A stretch of DNA of 37,187 nucleotides from Dehalococcoidia bacterium (GTDB lineage Bacteria; Chloroflexota; Dehalococcoidia; GIF9; UBA5629). Made by a program: the position numbers and the translations under genes. The notes under the pieces were generated by a model. That model saw only the letters and a program-made list of their open reading frames with translations. It was not told the DNA's origin and did not search any database. The stretch covers positions 1-37,187 of the forward strand of contig QYPU01000111.1 in assembly GCA_007280145.1 (NCBI GenBank), given 5' to 3'. Every line of letters begins with the position of its first letter. Within the stretch, counting starts at the first letter, position 1. Below, piece by piece: positions 1 through 9,431 of this stretch.

Positions 1-413
<413 letters not shown>

Positions 414-447
414 CATCAGGCTGAGCACAAAACTTCATGCTAAATGA

Positions 448-522
<75 letters not shown>

Positions 523-532
523 AGAAGTTTAT

Positions 533-566
533 AAGGCAGGTCAGAAGCGGCCTGCCTTTTCTTTTT
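533..566 (+). terminator. Intrinsic terminator of the rRNA/tRNA transcript
   Basis: AAGGCAGG (533-540) pairs with CCTGCCTT (551-558), extended inward by two more pairs (T541-G550, C542-G549). The 3' arm runs into the T-rich stretch TTTTCTTTTT. It lies 10 bases after the tRNA CCA, where the ribosomal transcript would be expected to end. Confidence 0.88.
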
Positions 567-709
567 AATTGCTCTATTTTCCATGCTCGTCACTCACCTA
601 CGGGTGACGGCATCTAATCATTGGTGGTGCTCGCGCACTATGCTGGACAAATGAGGCACCTGCCCACAGGTGACCCCCATATAAACTGTCCACGATGGCT
701 CACCAGAAA

Positions 710-724
710 GGTAATAATATTACC
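710..724. repeat. Short palindrome upstream of the methyltransferase gene
   Basis: Perfect 7-base inverted arms GGTAATA / TATTACC around one central A. It could be an operator or chance. It lies 57 bases upstream of the start of the ICMT-like gene, and no protein partner can be named. Confidence 0.3.
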
Positions 725-781
725 TTATGGCTCTACCCACTGTGCCCTTCTAAATGCAGCCTGGATACTTGATGCCTACTC

Positions 782-1399
782 ATGCAAATGAACTGGACAG
801 GTGCCTACATGATAGGATGGACAAACTTCATCGTACTGATTGTCTCGGCTTTGCTCTTCCTGTATTTCTATGTGAAGAGTGTAAGCCCTGCTGCATTAGA
901 AAAGAAGACCGGCGAACTTGCCTACACCAGGTGTACACGCTATAGACTGATAGCCTCTGCTTTTGAAGTAGTTGCCATTGTTAATTACATAGTCTATTTC
1001 TTCTACCCCCTACCTATTTCACTACCTCAGACTTTCCCATGGACTTGGTGGATTTCAATTGTCATAGCGATTGCAATAGCAATCCCTGGTGGTTACCTGA
1101 TGTGGATAGGTATGAAAGACGCAGGTAAAGAAACTATGGCTACGAAGAAGAACCATACGCTCTATGGGGGCATCTACCAGAAGATAAGGCATCCGCAGGC
1201 AACAGGCGAGGTTACTTTGTGGTGGGTGGGCGCATTCATCTTGAACTCCCCGCTCCTTGCAATATTCTCATTCATCTGGATACCAATCTTCTACATATTT
1301 TGCTGGGCAGAAGAGAAAGACCTCGTCCTCCGCTATGGCGAGCCCTTTTTAGATTACAAAAGGAACACTGGCTTTCTAATACCGAAGCGTAACTGGTGA
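782..1399 (+). CDS. ICMT/PEMT-like membrane methyltransferase
   Basis: A 205-residue integral membrane protein with about five hydrophobic segments (roughly 13-32, 60-76, 89-110, 141-157, 159-175). The C-terminal half carries the isoprenylcysteine carboxyl methyltransferase / phospholipid methyltransferase signature: GGIYQKIRHPQ (129-139) and EEKDLVLRYGEPFLDYKRNTG (177-197), with the RHP and EE/Y positions that bind S-adenosylmethionine in this family. Bacterial members methylate lipids or small molecules at the membrane; the substrate cannot be read from sequence. No clear ribosome-binding site precedes the ATG, and a second ATG at 788 is also possible. It is monocistronic and convergent with the next gene, 14 bases away. 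Confidence 0.85.
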   Translation: MQMNWTGAYMIGWTNFIVLIVSALLFLYFYVKSVSPAALEKKTGELAYTRCTRYRLIASAFEVVAIVNYIVYFFYPLPISLPQTFPWTWWISIVIAIAIAIPGGYLMWIGMKDAGKETMATKKNHTLYGGIYQKIRHPQATGEVTLWWVGAFILNSPLLAIFSFIWIPIFYIFCWAEEKDLVLRYGEPFLDYKRNTGFLIPKRNW

Positions 1400-1413
1400 C
1401 ATCACTCTGCTGG

Positions 1414-2631
1414 TTAGCTAAGAAGGTCTAGCTTTTCCACCCTGCCGTCCTTATCGATATGCTCAATAACAATAGGGAAACCCTTCTTGCCACCTACGCT
1501 TACCTTGGTCTGGGCGAGTTCAACCACATCCATGGGATTAACGCAGCCCTCAGGCGGACAGACTCCCTTTTCTTTAATCTTCCCCATAGCCATGAGTATT
1601 GCACCGAGTGCCGCTGGAACACCTGTGCCTTCACCCATTCCCTGTCCTCTCGAAGACATCGAGAAAATATAGGTGCTCTTCTCGCCGTTCTTAAATCCTT
1701 TTACCACTATTTTCAGGCAACCCATAGGTTGGTTAAGCCCGGCCGCTTTTGTCAATCTGTCCCTCTGAGAGAGTATAAAGGCTACCGCAAATTCCAGGGG
1801 GATGACCTTATGACCCTGGACTTCAATCGGTTCCTCGCCTGTGATACCCAACCTCACCACTCCTTTTATCAGCTCTGCATAAGCAGGCGGCAGTACAAGT
1901 CCCATGTTGGTTACTCTTTTCACGCCTTTTAAGTACTTTGGTAGAGTTATCGTTTCTGGATGCGGATAGGCATATACATTGTACGTCCCTACGTCCCGGA
2001 ACTCAGTCTCCTCTTCCAAAGCCTTCCCGCTATCCTCAAAGAGCCTCACCGTTGTAAACTTGCCGTCAAGGAACATCGGCACATCCGCTTCCATGGAGTG
2101 TATTCTATGCTTTACTACAGCCGGTCCTTCCTCTGCTTCACCACCATGAGCATGGTATATGTCGACTGCCTCAACCTGGTCGAGTAAAGAATCAGCGCAA
2201 AATCTCACCAGTACATTCGCAACTCCAGGAGAGCTTCCCATCCCAATCAATGCCGAAATACCTGCCCTTTTTGCATCTTCATCCATGCCGAGAAGCTTCT
2301 CAGTGGCATCGAAATCATCGCAAACATCAACATAGTTAATTTTGGATTCTATCACTGCCTTCATTATGATGGGGCCAAACTTGTAGAAGGGCCCGACACA
2401 GTTTAGAACAACCGACGAGCCGGCAATGACCTTTTTAATACTCTCAGGATTCTCTGCATCAAATTCAACAGCCGAGATGCTATTTCCCCCCAATGCCTTA
2501 ACTAGCTTTCCTGCCTTTTCAATATTAATGTCAGCAACTGTGATTTCGGAGAATACCCCACTTGAAGCAAGTGTTCCCGTAGCTACGCTTCCAACTGCTC
2601 CACACCCGCCCAAAACTGTAACTTTTGACAT
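1414..2631 (-). CDS. Saccharopine dehydrogenase-like NAD(P)-dependent oxidoreductase
   Basis: A 405-residue protein with an N-terminal Rossmann fold: VTVLGGCGAVGS (4-15) contains the GxGxxG dinucleotide loop, followed by an acidic patch (ADIN) typical of the second strand. The rest fits the saccharopine dehydrogenase / opine-type family. It is the last gene of a minus-strand cluster and starts 17 bases after the RuBisCO-like gene, behind a strong AAAGGAGGGG ribosome-binding site. Grouped with a sugar kinase and a RuBisCO-like protein, it more likely oxidises a sugar-derived acid or amino acid than makes lysine. That role is inference from neighbours. The true substrate is unknown. Confidence 0.85.
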   Translation of the reverse strand: MSKVTVLGGCGAVGSVATGTLASSGVFSEITVADINIEKAGKLVKALGGNSISAVEFDAENPESIKKVIAGSSVVLNCVGPFYKFGPIIMKAVIESKINYVDVCDDFDATEKLLGMDEDAKRAGISALIGMGSSPGVANVLVRFCADSLLDQVEAVDIYHAHGGEAEEGPAVVKHRIHSMEADVPMFLDGKFTTVRLFEDSGKALEEETEFRDVGTYNVYAYPHPETITLPKYLKGVKRVTNMGLVLPPAYAELIKGVVRLGITGEEPIEVQGHKVIPLEFAVAFILSQRDRLTKAAGLNQPMGCLKIVVKGFKNGEKSTYIFSMSSRGQGMGEGTGVPAALGAILMAMGKIKEKGVCPPEGCVNPMDVVELAQTKVSVGGKKGFPIVIEHIDKDGRVEKLDLLS

Positions 2632-2648
2632 TTTCCCCTCCTTTCCAA

Positions 2649-3956
2649 CTAGAACCCAAAGCTGGCAAATGGGTCAACCCATTCCTTAAGCGCAGTTGCC
2701 AGCTCCGGATGTTCTTTGGCATATTCCTCAAGAGAAATGCCCTGCATCGTTGCATCGATTGCCTGACGGAATGCTTTCCCCCCAGCGACTGGACCCTGAG
2801 GATGAGCATGGATGCCTCCACCCGAACCTATTACGATATCAGTGCCTAGGTCTCCCATCGCTTTCGGCACCATAGATGGCGTAATTCCACCGGATGCCAT
2901 GGGGAAACTTGGTTTCAGATGGTATAGGGGGAACGTCAGATTCTTGGCGACATTCTGGAATTTATCAGCTATCACAGGAGCTTTTCCGTATGGGGCAGGG
3001 ATGACAACAACATCAGCCCCGGCAAGGCGAGGTAATTTGCCCAACACAAGATGAGAGCTCAAGCCATGAAGAGGCGACATATACATAGCCCCAGCCACAT
3101 CCATGTGGGCAAGGATAGGAACATTTATATTCGGGTCTTCTGTCAGCGCCTGCATTATAGGTAATCCAACGGCGATGTAGTTTATCATCAGCGCATTGCA
3201 CCCCAACTCAACTGCACGCTTCGCATTTTCAAAAACCTTTGGCACTTTGTCCGTTATATTAACCGTGTACAGGGTATGTTCACCTGTCTCTTCGTAAACT
3301 TCCTTCTCGAGTTCCATGTAGCGTTTGACACGTCCTTGGACAGAATTGAATGAGGCATCGGCGATTAATTCATCATCCTTAATAATGTCACAACCACCCA
3401 TTGCCGCTTTCCTGAACAATTCAGCCCCAACCTCCAGAGGATAACCCGTGCACGGCTTTATCATGTTATTGAGGAGAGGTCGCTTGGGAATTCCCAGAAG
3501 CTCTCTCACACCAGCGATGCCAAACTTCGGTCCCTTAAAACCGGCGACATATTTCTCAGGGAATCGCATGTCCAGCACCTTGATGTTCCCGCCCATAGAT
3601 ATGTTACCCACCAATGCTGTTAACAGCATTGGTATTTGCTCACCTATATTAACCTCCGGGAAAGCTATCTGGATAATCCAATTCCTGGTCTCTACCGAGC
3701 GGGGCACACCAAACTCAAAATCTGGTATCTCATACACGCCCATGACCTTAGCAACATGCTGACAGCGCACCTCAGAAGTCTCACCTGGAACTGCTACCCA
3801 TGTACCCGTACTCTGCTCAATGGCCAGTGCCAGAGATAGCTTGGGAATGGGGATTTCTGCCGGGAAAGAAGCTAAGTAAGTAGCAACAAGATATTCAGCG
3901 TAATCCACTCCGTCTGGCAAGACTAAAGGCAAACCCAAAATTTCCTCTGTATTCAT
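2649..3956 (-). CDS. RuBisCO-like protein (form IV), probable enolase/isomerase or decarboxylase
   Basis: A 435-residue RuBisCO large-subunit superfamily protein with an N-terminal alpha/beta domain and a C-terminal TIM barrel. STGTW (49-53), IKP (K167), GGCDIIKDDE (187-196; Lys193 carbamate, Asp195 and Glu196 metal ligands), GKL (K307), ASGGI (S355) and GSGGG (377-381) align with RuBisCO active-site loops. Carboxylase residues are missing: K177 is replaced by Cys169, and H294-R295 by Asp286-Val287. It should therefore still do metal-assisted enolisation but not fix CO2. It lies 13 bases downstream of the FGGY kinase, with AGGAGGTG before its ATG. Known relatives act in methionine salvage and in apionate/tetronate-type sugar-acid breakdown; the kinase and dehydrogenase neighbours favour the second. 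Confidence 0.9.
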   Translation of the reverse strand: MNTEEILGLPLVLPDGVDYAEYLVATYLASFPAEIPIPKLSLALAIEQSTGTWVAVPGETSEVRCQHVAKVMGVYEIPDFEFGVPRSVETRNWIIQIAFPEVNIGEQIPMLLTALVGNISMGGNIKVLDMRFPEKYVAGFKGPKFGIAGVRELLGIPKRPLLNNMIKPCTGYPLEVGAELFRKAAMGGCDIIKDDELIADASFNSVQGRVKRYMELEKEVYEETGEHTLYTVNITDKVPKVFENAKRAVELGCNALMINYIAVGLPIMQALTEDPNINVPILAHMDVAGAMYMSPLHGLSSHLVLGKLPRLAGADVVVIPAPYGKAPVIADKFQNVAKNLTFPLYHLKPSFPMASGGITPSMVPKAMGDLGTDIVIGSGGGIHAHPQGPVAGGKAFRQAIDATMQGISLEEYAKEHPELATALKEWVDPFASFGF

Positions 3957-3969
3957 TTAGACACCTCCT

Positions 3970-5511
3970 TCATAAATTTGCCTCATCAAATCTCTTTTTA
4001 TTAAGCTTACTATAAAACCCCCGCAGGTTGCTATAGACTTCCTGGTACGAATGAAACAGAGAATCGTAGATCTCACAGTTCTTCTCCTGCGGTTCAAAAG
4101 TCTCCTCTATCTTCACCACCTTTTTTAGAGACTCGAAATCCGGGTATATGCCAAGACCAACTGCTGCTATCAACGCAGCGCCGACAGCACCTGCATCCTG
4201 AGGAGCACACACAGCCTCAACATTCCTATGAGTCACATCTGCCAAAATCTGCATCCAGGGTTTGCCCTTTGCCCCCCCACCTATAACTCTAAGACGTGGG
4301 AGGGGAAATTTAAATTCTTTTTCCACGATTTCCACAATCCATCTAATGTTATAAGCCACTCCTTCATAGACAGCACGCAGCAAATTCTCACGAGTATGGT
4401 TAGCGCTTAAGTTAATGAAACTGGAGCGAACATAACAATCATCTATGGGAGCCCTCTCTCCATACATCCATGGAGTAAAGATTAAGTAATCAGAGCCTGG
4501 TGGAATCTGGTCAACCATCTCATCCATAAGGGCATAAACATTAGGAATGTTTGGGTCACTTTTTTCGGACTTGTAGAACTCATCAGCAATCCATCGGAGG
4601 CAAGCTCCAGCAGTTTCCGTTTCAGCAAACAGAAATGCTTTATCGGGGTCTGCTGAATGGATAGTCGCTGCCCCGCATTTACCTTTTGGCATACGGCTTG
4701 TGACAACGCCTACCCAGCCAGATATTCCAAAATAGACATGACCTTCACCTTCACCAACTGCTCCAGCCCCGACGGCAGCAGAAGGAGCATCTCCAGCGCC
4801 TGCCATAACGGGTGTGCCTTCCAAAAGCCCGCATTCATTAGCCGCTTCTCTTGATAGTGTCCCAACTTTGTCAATGGACCGTACTAAAGGCGGGAACTTC
4901 TCAGGGTCAAGCCCGACATAACGAAAGATGCCTTTAAGCCACGTCTTCTTCTTAAGGTCAAGCCCGAAGACAGAAGCGCCTGTCCACTCCATAACCATAT
5001 TTCCAGTCCCACGATAAATAAGGTAACCGTCGACATCGAGAAAACAGCACATCTTGTTGTAAATGTCAGGCTCCTCCTCTTTAAGCCACAGTAATTTCGG
5101 AATACCATCCTTCCCACCCAAAGGGGCACCAGCAATGAGGGCAAAAACACGAGAGTTAATAAATTTTCTCATCAGGCGACTTGCCTGTTTGCCAGCCCTG
5201 TTGTCAAGCCAGATTATTGCAGGTCTAAGTGGACCTTTCCCCGAATCCATCGGTACAATGCCAAGCATCTGTGTGCTACAGGTAAGACATACCACATCGC
5301 TTGGTGGCACGCCTGTCTTTTCCAGAAGAAGTCTTGTAGTCTGCGTCACTGCCCTCCACCAATCCTCAGGGTCTTGCTCCGCCCAGCCAGGATTTGGATA
5401 ATGAGTCTCGTAAGCCTGAGAGCAGCTACCATGCACACGCCCCTCAATATCTATCAAAACTGCCTTGTCGCTGCTTGTACCCACGTCATGAGCAACTATA
5501 TACTTGTCCAT
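3970..5511 (-). CDS. FGGY-family carbohydrate kinase (xylulokinase-like)
   Basis: A 513-residue two-domain sugar kinase. AHDVGTSSDKAVL (7-19) is the N-terminal phosphate-binding loop, WLDNRAG (101-107) a substrate-binding segment, and MAGAGDAPSAAVGAG (236-250) holds the likely catalytic base Asp241. VIGGGAKGKPWMQILADV and GAVGAALIAAVGLG near the C-terminus are the FGGY signature and adenine-binding turn. It phosphorylates a pentose, pentulose or related polyol or acid with ATP; closest in feel to xylulokinases, but the substrate is not determined. It has AAGGTG upstream of its ATG and its own extended -10 promoter, and leads a kinase/RuBisCO-like/dehydrogenase trio with gaps of 13 and 17 bases. 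Confidence 0.9.
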   Translation of the reverse strand: MDKYIVAHDVGTSSDKAVLIDIEGRVHGSCSQAYETHYPNPGWAEQDPEDWWRAVTQTTRLLLEKTGVPPSDVVCLTCSTQMLGIVPMDSGKGPLRPAIIWLDNRAGKQASRLMRKFINSRVFALIAGAPLGGKDGIPKLLWLKEEEPDIYNKMCCFLDVDGYLIYRGTGNMVMEWTGASVFGLDLKKKTWLKGIFRYVGLDPEKFPPLVRSIDKVGTLSREAANECGLLEGTPVMAGAGDAPSAAVGAGAVGEGEGHVYFGISGWVGVVTSRMPKGKCGAATIHSADPDKAFLFAETETAGACLRWIADEFYKSEKSDPNIPNVYALMDEMVDQIPPGSDYLIFTPWMYGERAPIDDCYVRSSFINLSANHTRENLLRAVYEGVAYNIRWIVEIVEKEFKFPLPRLRVIGGGAKGKPWMQILADVTHRNVEAVCAPQDAGAVGAALIAAVGLGIYPDFESLKKVVKIEETFEPQEKNCEIYDSLFHSYQEVYSNLRGFYSKLNKKRFDEANL

Positions 5512-5543
5512 TTGACTACACCTTGAATAACACAGCGGAACTT

Positions 5544-5552
5544 ATTATACCA
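5544..5552 (-). promoter_or_regulatory. Extended -10 promoter for the kinase/RuBisCO-like/dehydrogenase operon
   Basis: On the minus strand this reads TGGTATAAT, a perfect extended -10 hexamer, 32 bases upstream of the kinase ATG. No good -35 is seen, which is usual for extended -10 promoters. The same nonamer precedes the permease gene and etfB. Confidence 0.6.
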
Positions 5553-5602
5553 CTTCCTCCAAGTAGGATTGCTGATGCGAGAAAAAAGATTCGACTAATT
5601 CT

Positions 5603-7207
5603 TTACAAGAAATAAAGGTATGCCGTGAATGCTGCCGTAATAACCATGAGCACCAAACATATCGTCAAAAGTATATGGTATTGTTTATTAATCTTTTTTA
5701 ATTCATCTCCGGTTGCCCTAAGCGGTGCTCTCAATTCAGTCCATTCTTCCTCAGGTATGGTTTCATCATCATCCACCTTCATTACCTTCTCTTTGAATTC
5801 CTCAATAGAGGCAGGAATGTCCATCTTCTTTCTGGCCACGAAGTAAATGATTACCGCAATCACTATAAACAGTAGCCCCAAGACTGCTGAGATTATCTCA
5901 CCCATAGTCTGAGAAACTCCCATTTCTAGCGCAACCTGTGTGCCAATATAGTACGTCAGACCAACGGGGAGGGCAGCACTAAAGACTATTGCCAGGATTG
6001 GAACGGCGATGTGTATTTTAAAGGGGCGTTCGATGTTGGGCTTTCGAATTTTAAGCATGATAATAGACAGCATTAACACAATGTATATCACAGCTGACAT
6101 TGCGCACGCTCCGGCGCCAAGTATCATAACCAAATTCGGGGCGATAACAGCGCAGAATAATATGGCCACAAATATTAATGCATTACCCGGCGTCTTAAAT
6201 TTAGGACTTAAGTTGCCAAACCATTTTGGTAGTGCTCCTTCCTTTGCAGTAGCATAAAGTGTCCTTCCAGTCTCACTCAAATTTGCGTTAAGTGTAGGCG
6301 GATGCATACCAATGGCAGCAGAAAGAGCGATAATCATAATAGCTAAACCGCCAGCACCTGCATACCTAGTCGCAGCAGCAATAGGTGCTGCGGTAGGAGC
6401 ACCTAGCACTTCAGCGGGCGCCAAGCCTATAGCTATGCCAAGCACCCATGCATTCACAAGAAATATAAGCAAGGCTGAAATGATAAACGCTTTTGGCATT
6501 ATGGTTAAAGGATATTTAGTCTCGCCAGCCAATGTACCTCCTAATTCTGTCCCCACAAACGCCCAGTAAGCTAGTCCCAGTGCCGCTAGAAACAGTAAAG
6601 GCGTTAATCCCTCACTAAAGAATGGCTGCTTATATAATTCCATTTGAGTGTGAGGGATTGCTAATACCCCCCAAATAATTAATCCAACTAACATAAAGAT
6701 AAGTAAATAAAACTGCGTTCTGGCGAAAATCTTTACCCCAATGTAGTTTATGCCACATACAACAAGTATCAACAAGCAGGCTATTAAGGCATCTGGTAAA
6801 ACGGCCAATGACGGTATCAAATATTTGACATAGTACGCAAACGCAAGAGCTTCTGTTCCTCCGCTGCCTAGAATCAAGGCAACCATCGGTATCAACACAA
6901 TCACCAGAAAAAAGTTTGCCGTTTTAGGAGGAAAGCCATACCGTATGCTGTAAATGGGGCCACCTGAAAAGGGGAATATAGTAGCTATCTCCGCCATACT
7001 CATTACCAAAGCCAAAGATATACCAAGGGCAATAAATAAGATGAGCAAAATGCTGGGGCCGGCAATTGATGCAGCCATTGGACCAAAAACCACCAATCCA
7101 CAGCCTATGGTGAGTCCAGTATTAATTAAGACAAGCTCGATAAATCCTATTTTCCTTACAGGTTGAACCGATGGGGCATGTTCTCCAGCCGATTTAGAAT
7201 TAGCCAC
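5603..7207 (-). CDS. APC-superfamily amino acid/organic solute permease
   Basis: A 534-residue polytopic transporter with about 12 membrane segments. The first contains GLTIGCGLVVFGPM (31-44), matching the glycine-rich unwound helix 1 that binds substrate in APC transporters. After helix 12 come a charged cytoplasmic stretch (KMDIPASIEEF...DDDETIPEEEW) and one extra C-terminal membrane helix, a modest extension over the usual length. It starts with GTG; GGAGG lies upstream at good spacing. It precedes the sugar-kinase cluster by 91 bases on the same strand and may import the substrate of that pathway, though APC proteins usually carry amino acids or amines. That would fit an amino-acid-type substrate for the saccharopine-dehydrogenase-like neighbour. 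Confidence 0.88.
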   Translation of the reverse strand: MANSKSAGEHAPSVQPVRKIGFIELVLINTGLTIGCGLVVFGPMAASIAGPSILLILFIALGISLALVMSMAEIATIFPFSGGPIYSIRYGFPPKTANFFLVIVLIPMVALILGSGGTEALAFAYYVKYLIPSLAVLPDALIACLLILVVCGINYIGVKIFARTQFYLLIFMLVGLIIWGVLAIPHTQMELYKQPFFSEGLTPLLFLAALGLAYWAFVGTELGGTLAGETKYPLTIMPKAFIISALLIFLVNAWVLGIAIGLAPAEVLGAPTAAPIAAATRYAGAGGLAIMIIALSAAIGMHPPTLNANLSETGRTLYATAKEGALPKWFGNLSPKFKTPGNALIFVAILFCAVIAPNLVMILGAGACAMSAVIYIVLMLSIIMLKIRKPNIERPFKIHIAVPILAIVFSAALPVGLTYYIGTQVALEMGVSQTMGEIISAVLGLLFIVIAVIIYFVARKKMDIPASIEEFKEKVMKVDDDETIPEEEWTELRAPLRATGDELKKINKQYHILLTICLVLMVITAAFTAYLYFL

Positions 7208-7681
7208 TGTCTATTCCTCCTCAAAGTTTTTGGAGCTTCTTACAGCTCCTATTTAAGAAAGCCTGAGTTTGAGAATGACTCATTTACTTAGATATTTACG
7301 AAATCTATTATACCACCTCAATGCACAAAATCGTCCTCTGGAACAACGAAACTGAAAATATTTCACTCTTTTGCAACGGAGAGCAGCAGTGAAAGAGAAT
7401 CCACAGAGACTATTTACTGATACTAATGTACGTGTTAAGTGCCGCCAGATTGGAGGCCTCAGCTTGTTCGATTCTCGCGTTGGTGAACCTACCATATATG
7501 GCAACGTTGACGGCCAATAAAGCAGATGATAAAATTTCACAATCTTGAAAACCAGTTAGATATGTGTGCAGACTTTCTCAATTTAAATCCTGATGTACAT
7601 TCAGCCCGCCGAGCTTCGATGCAAACTTCGTGTGCCGCCGTCGGTTAGTGTAGATGATAGCACAGACCGTGTATTTCATAG
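7208..7681. other. Intergenic region between divergent permease and acyl-CoA synthetase genes
   Basis: About 470 bases between divergent genes. It holds the minus-strand promoter at 7307-7315. An 86-codon open frame on the minus strand (7280-7540) has no recognisable domain and no ribosome-binding site, and looks like chance. No RNA gene or repeat was seen. Confidence 0.6.
7307..7315 (-). promoter_or_regulatory. Extended -10 promoter for the permease gene
   Basis: The minus strand reads TGGTATAAT, about 100 bases upstream of the permease GTG. No convincing -35. It is identical to the nonamer in front of the downstream kinase gene, suggesting the two parts of the cluster are expressed by the same sigma factor. 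Confidence 0.55.
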
Positions 7682-9100
7682 ATGATGCTTCAAACTAAAT
7701 CTCCTGATCTAATGGGCCTATTTCAGCCTCGCTCCATAGCTATAATTGGGGCTTCACAAGATGAGCTGAAGTCGGGTGGGATGTTTGTTTCCGCCTTGCT
7801 GAAGGATGGCTATAAGGGAAACATTTATCCCATAAATCGTAGGGAATCTGAGATTATGTCTCTCAGGAGTTATCCTAGCGTTCTCGATGTCCCTAGCGAG
7901 TTAGACCTGGCGGTGATGGCCATCCCGTCTCAAGGTGTTCCTCAAGTCATGGCTGAGTGTGCTCAAAAGGGTGTCAAGTTCGCCGTTGTTCATAGTGTCG
8001 GCTTCAGCGAGTTAGGTTCTCAAGGTAAAGAGCTGGAAGAACAAATACTGAAGGCAGCCCGGAAGAATGGGGTTAGGATAGTCGGCCCTAACTGCATGGG
8101 AGTGTTCTCTTCTCAAGCTAGCATCAATACTATCGTCCCTTATGCCAGGTTACCCATGGAGCCAGGCGGTGTAGCTTTTGTCGGGCAGAGCGGCTGGGCA
8201 AGTGAGAACCTCTTACTCATTGGCTATGAACGAGGGCTTCGTTTTAGCGGCGTTATAAGTATTGGCAATCAAAGCGACCTAACCATCGAGGACTTTTTAG
8301 AATACTTTGGCAATGACCCTGAGACCAAGGTTATTGTGACCTACATCGAGGGCTTAAAGCAAGGCAAACGCTTCCTGAAACTCGCCGAAGGGATTTCACC
8401 AAGAAAACCTATTATCGTGTGGAAAGGAGGTAGCTCTGAGTTGGGAGCTAGGGCAACTGCCTCCCACACTGGCTCCCTAGCAGGTAATTATACTGTATTT
8501 GAGGCAGCAAGCCGGCAGAAAGGCATAATTCGTGCCCAGAGCCTGGAAGACCTCTTAGACCTTGCAATTGCCTTTAGCTCTCCTTATCTGCCCAGGGGGA
8601 ATGAAGTAGGACTGCTAATAGAGGCAGGGGGTGGAGCAGTAGCCAGCGCTGATGCTTGCGCCAGAGCAGGACTTAATATCTCGCCTCTTCCTGAGGAAGT
8701 ACAGCAGGAACTCCGTGGTTTTCTCAAAGATAAAATACCACCATCTGGCAGCCTAAAAAACCCTGTGGACCTAGTCTGGGCTCCCTTTAACGAATCAACC
8801 CACATTTATGCTACTTGCTTAGAAATAATGTCCCAGGCAGTGGACTCGTGCCTAGTGATTACCTACGCATCTCTTGAAGATGAATGGTTTATATCCCGTC
8901 TGGAGAGCATCCGCAACCAGGTAAAGAAACCGGTAGTAATCGTCCCTGGTCATTCTCTTGAACAGCAGCACGGTATGAACCTTATGGCTAAGCGGGGAAT
9001 ACCCTCCTTCGCTATGCCTGAGAGTGCCGTAAAGGCTATCTCCGCCCTGACTCAACGCTCAAGATACCTGGAAAGCCTTGATACCAAGAGCATCGAGTAA
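7682..9100 (+). CDS. Acetate/acyl-CoA ligase (ADP-forming), alpha subunit
   Basis: A 472-residue protein built from a CoA-binding Rossmann domain (about 8-135; IAIIGAS near 19-24, VGPNCMG 134-140) and two succinyl-CoA-ligase-like domains. His262 in ARATASHTGSLAG (256-268) is the expected phospho-histidine that shuttles phosphate between acyl-phosphate and ADP. These enzymes convert acyl-CoA plus ADP and phosphate to acid plus ATP, an energy-saving step in fermenters. The ATP-grasp beta subunit, often fused or adjacent, is not in the window, so it must be elsewhere or this is an orphan alpha subunit. There is no clear ribosome-binding site; tandem ATGs at 7682 and 7685 leave the start uncertain by one codon. 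Confidence 0.9.
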   Translation: MMLQTKSPDLMGLFQPRSIAIIGASQDELKSGGMFVSALLKDGYKGNIYPINRRESEIMSLRSYPSVLDVPSELDLAVMAIPSQGVPQVMAECAQKGVKFAVVHSVGFSELGSQGKELEEQILKAARKNGVRIVGPNCMGVFSSQASINTIVPYARLPMEPGGVAFVGQSGWASENLLLIGYERGLRFSGVISIGNQSDLTIEDFLEYFGNDPETKVIVTYIEGLKQGKRFLKLAEGISPRKPIIVWKGGSSELGARATASHTGSLAGNYTVFEAASRQKGIIRAQSLEDLLDLAIAFSSPYLPRGNEVGLLIEAGGGAVASADACARAGLNISPLPEEVQQELRGFLKDKIPPSGSLKNPVDLVWAPFNESTHIYATCLEIMSQAVDSCLVITYASLEDEWFISRLESIRNQVKKPVVIVPGHSLEQQHGMNLMAKRGIPSFAMPESAVKAISALTQRSRYLESLDTKSIE

Positions 9101-9431
9101 CCAGAACCCTGCAGTCTCTTCGCCTTTTAGGTTTGCCACTCAAGACACTTATAATAACAATTGCTACGGCGCCGCTAAGGGAGCCGAGTTCTCCTTGATG
9201 GTAAGACCAGAGCGGTAGATGTCACCCACAGCTTCCATCGTCCAACAGGGCCAGGCACAATCAACCATGCGAAGGTCTAAGGGGCTTTGCTATCCAGCGA
9301 AGTTAAAAGCAGTGGTGGGCTCAGCGCCAGTGACCCAAATAAGCCATAATGGTAAGCCATGCAGTACACACAGCCCAACCAAGCAATTTGCAAACGGCCT
9401 TGGCTAATGCAATAAAAATGCCAAAGGTAAA
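9101..9431. other. Intergenic region, no gene recognised
   Basis: About 330 bases between convergent genes. A 62-codon plus-strand frame (9219-9407) has biased, low-information composition and no start signal, and is probably not coding. I see no clear terminator, RNA gene or repeat. Confidence 0.5.

Noticed and set aside
754..945. Plus-strand 63-codon frame
   Set aside because: It overlaps the ICMT-like gene in another frame and has no domain or ribosome-binding site.
2649..3956. True CO2-fixing RuBisCO large subunit
   Set aside because: Residues equivalent to K177, H294 and R295 are replaced by Cys, Asp and Val, and there is no small subunit or phosphoribulokinase nearby.
7280..7540. Minus-strand 86-codon frame in the permease upstream region
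   Set aside because: No start signal or domain; it contains the permease promoter.
9219..9407. Plus-strand 62-codon frame
   Set aside because: Low-information composition, no ribosome-binding site, no domain.
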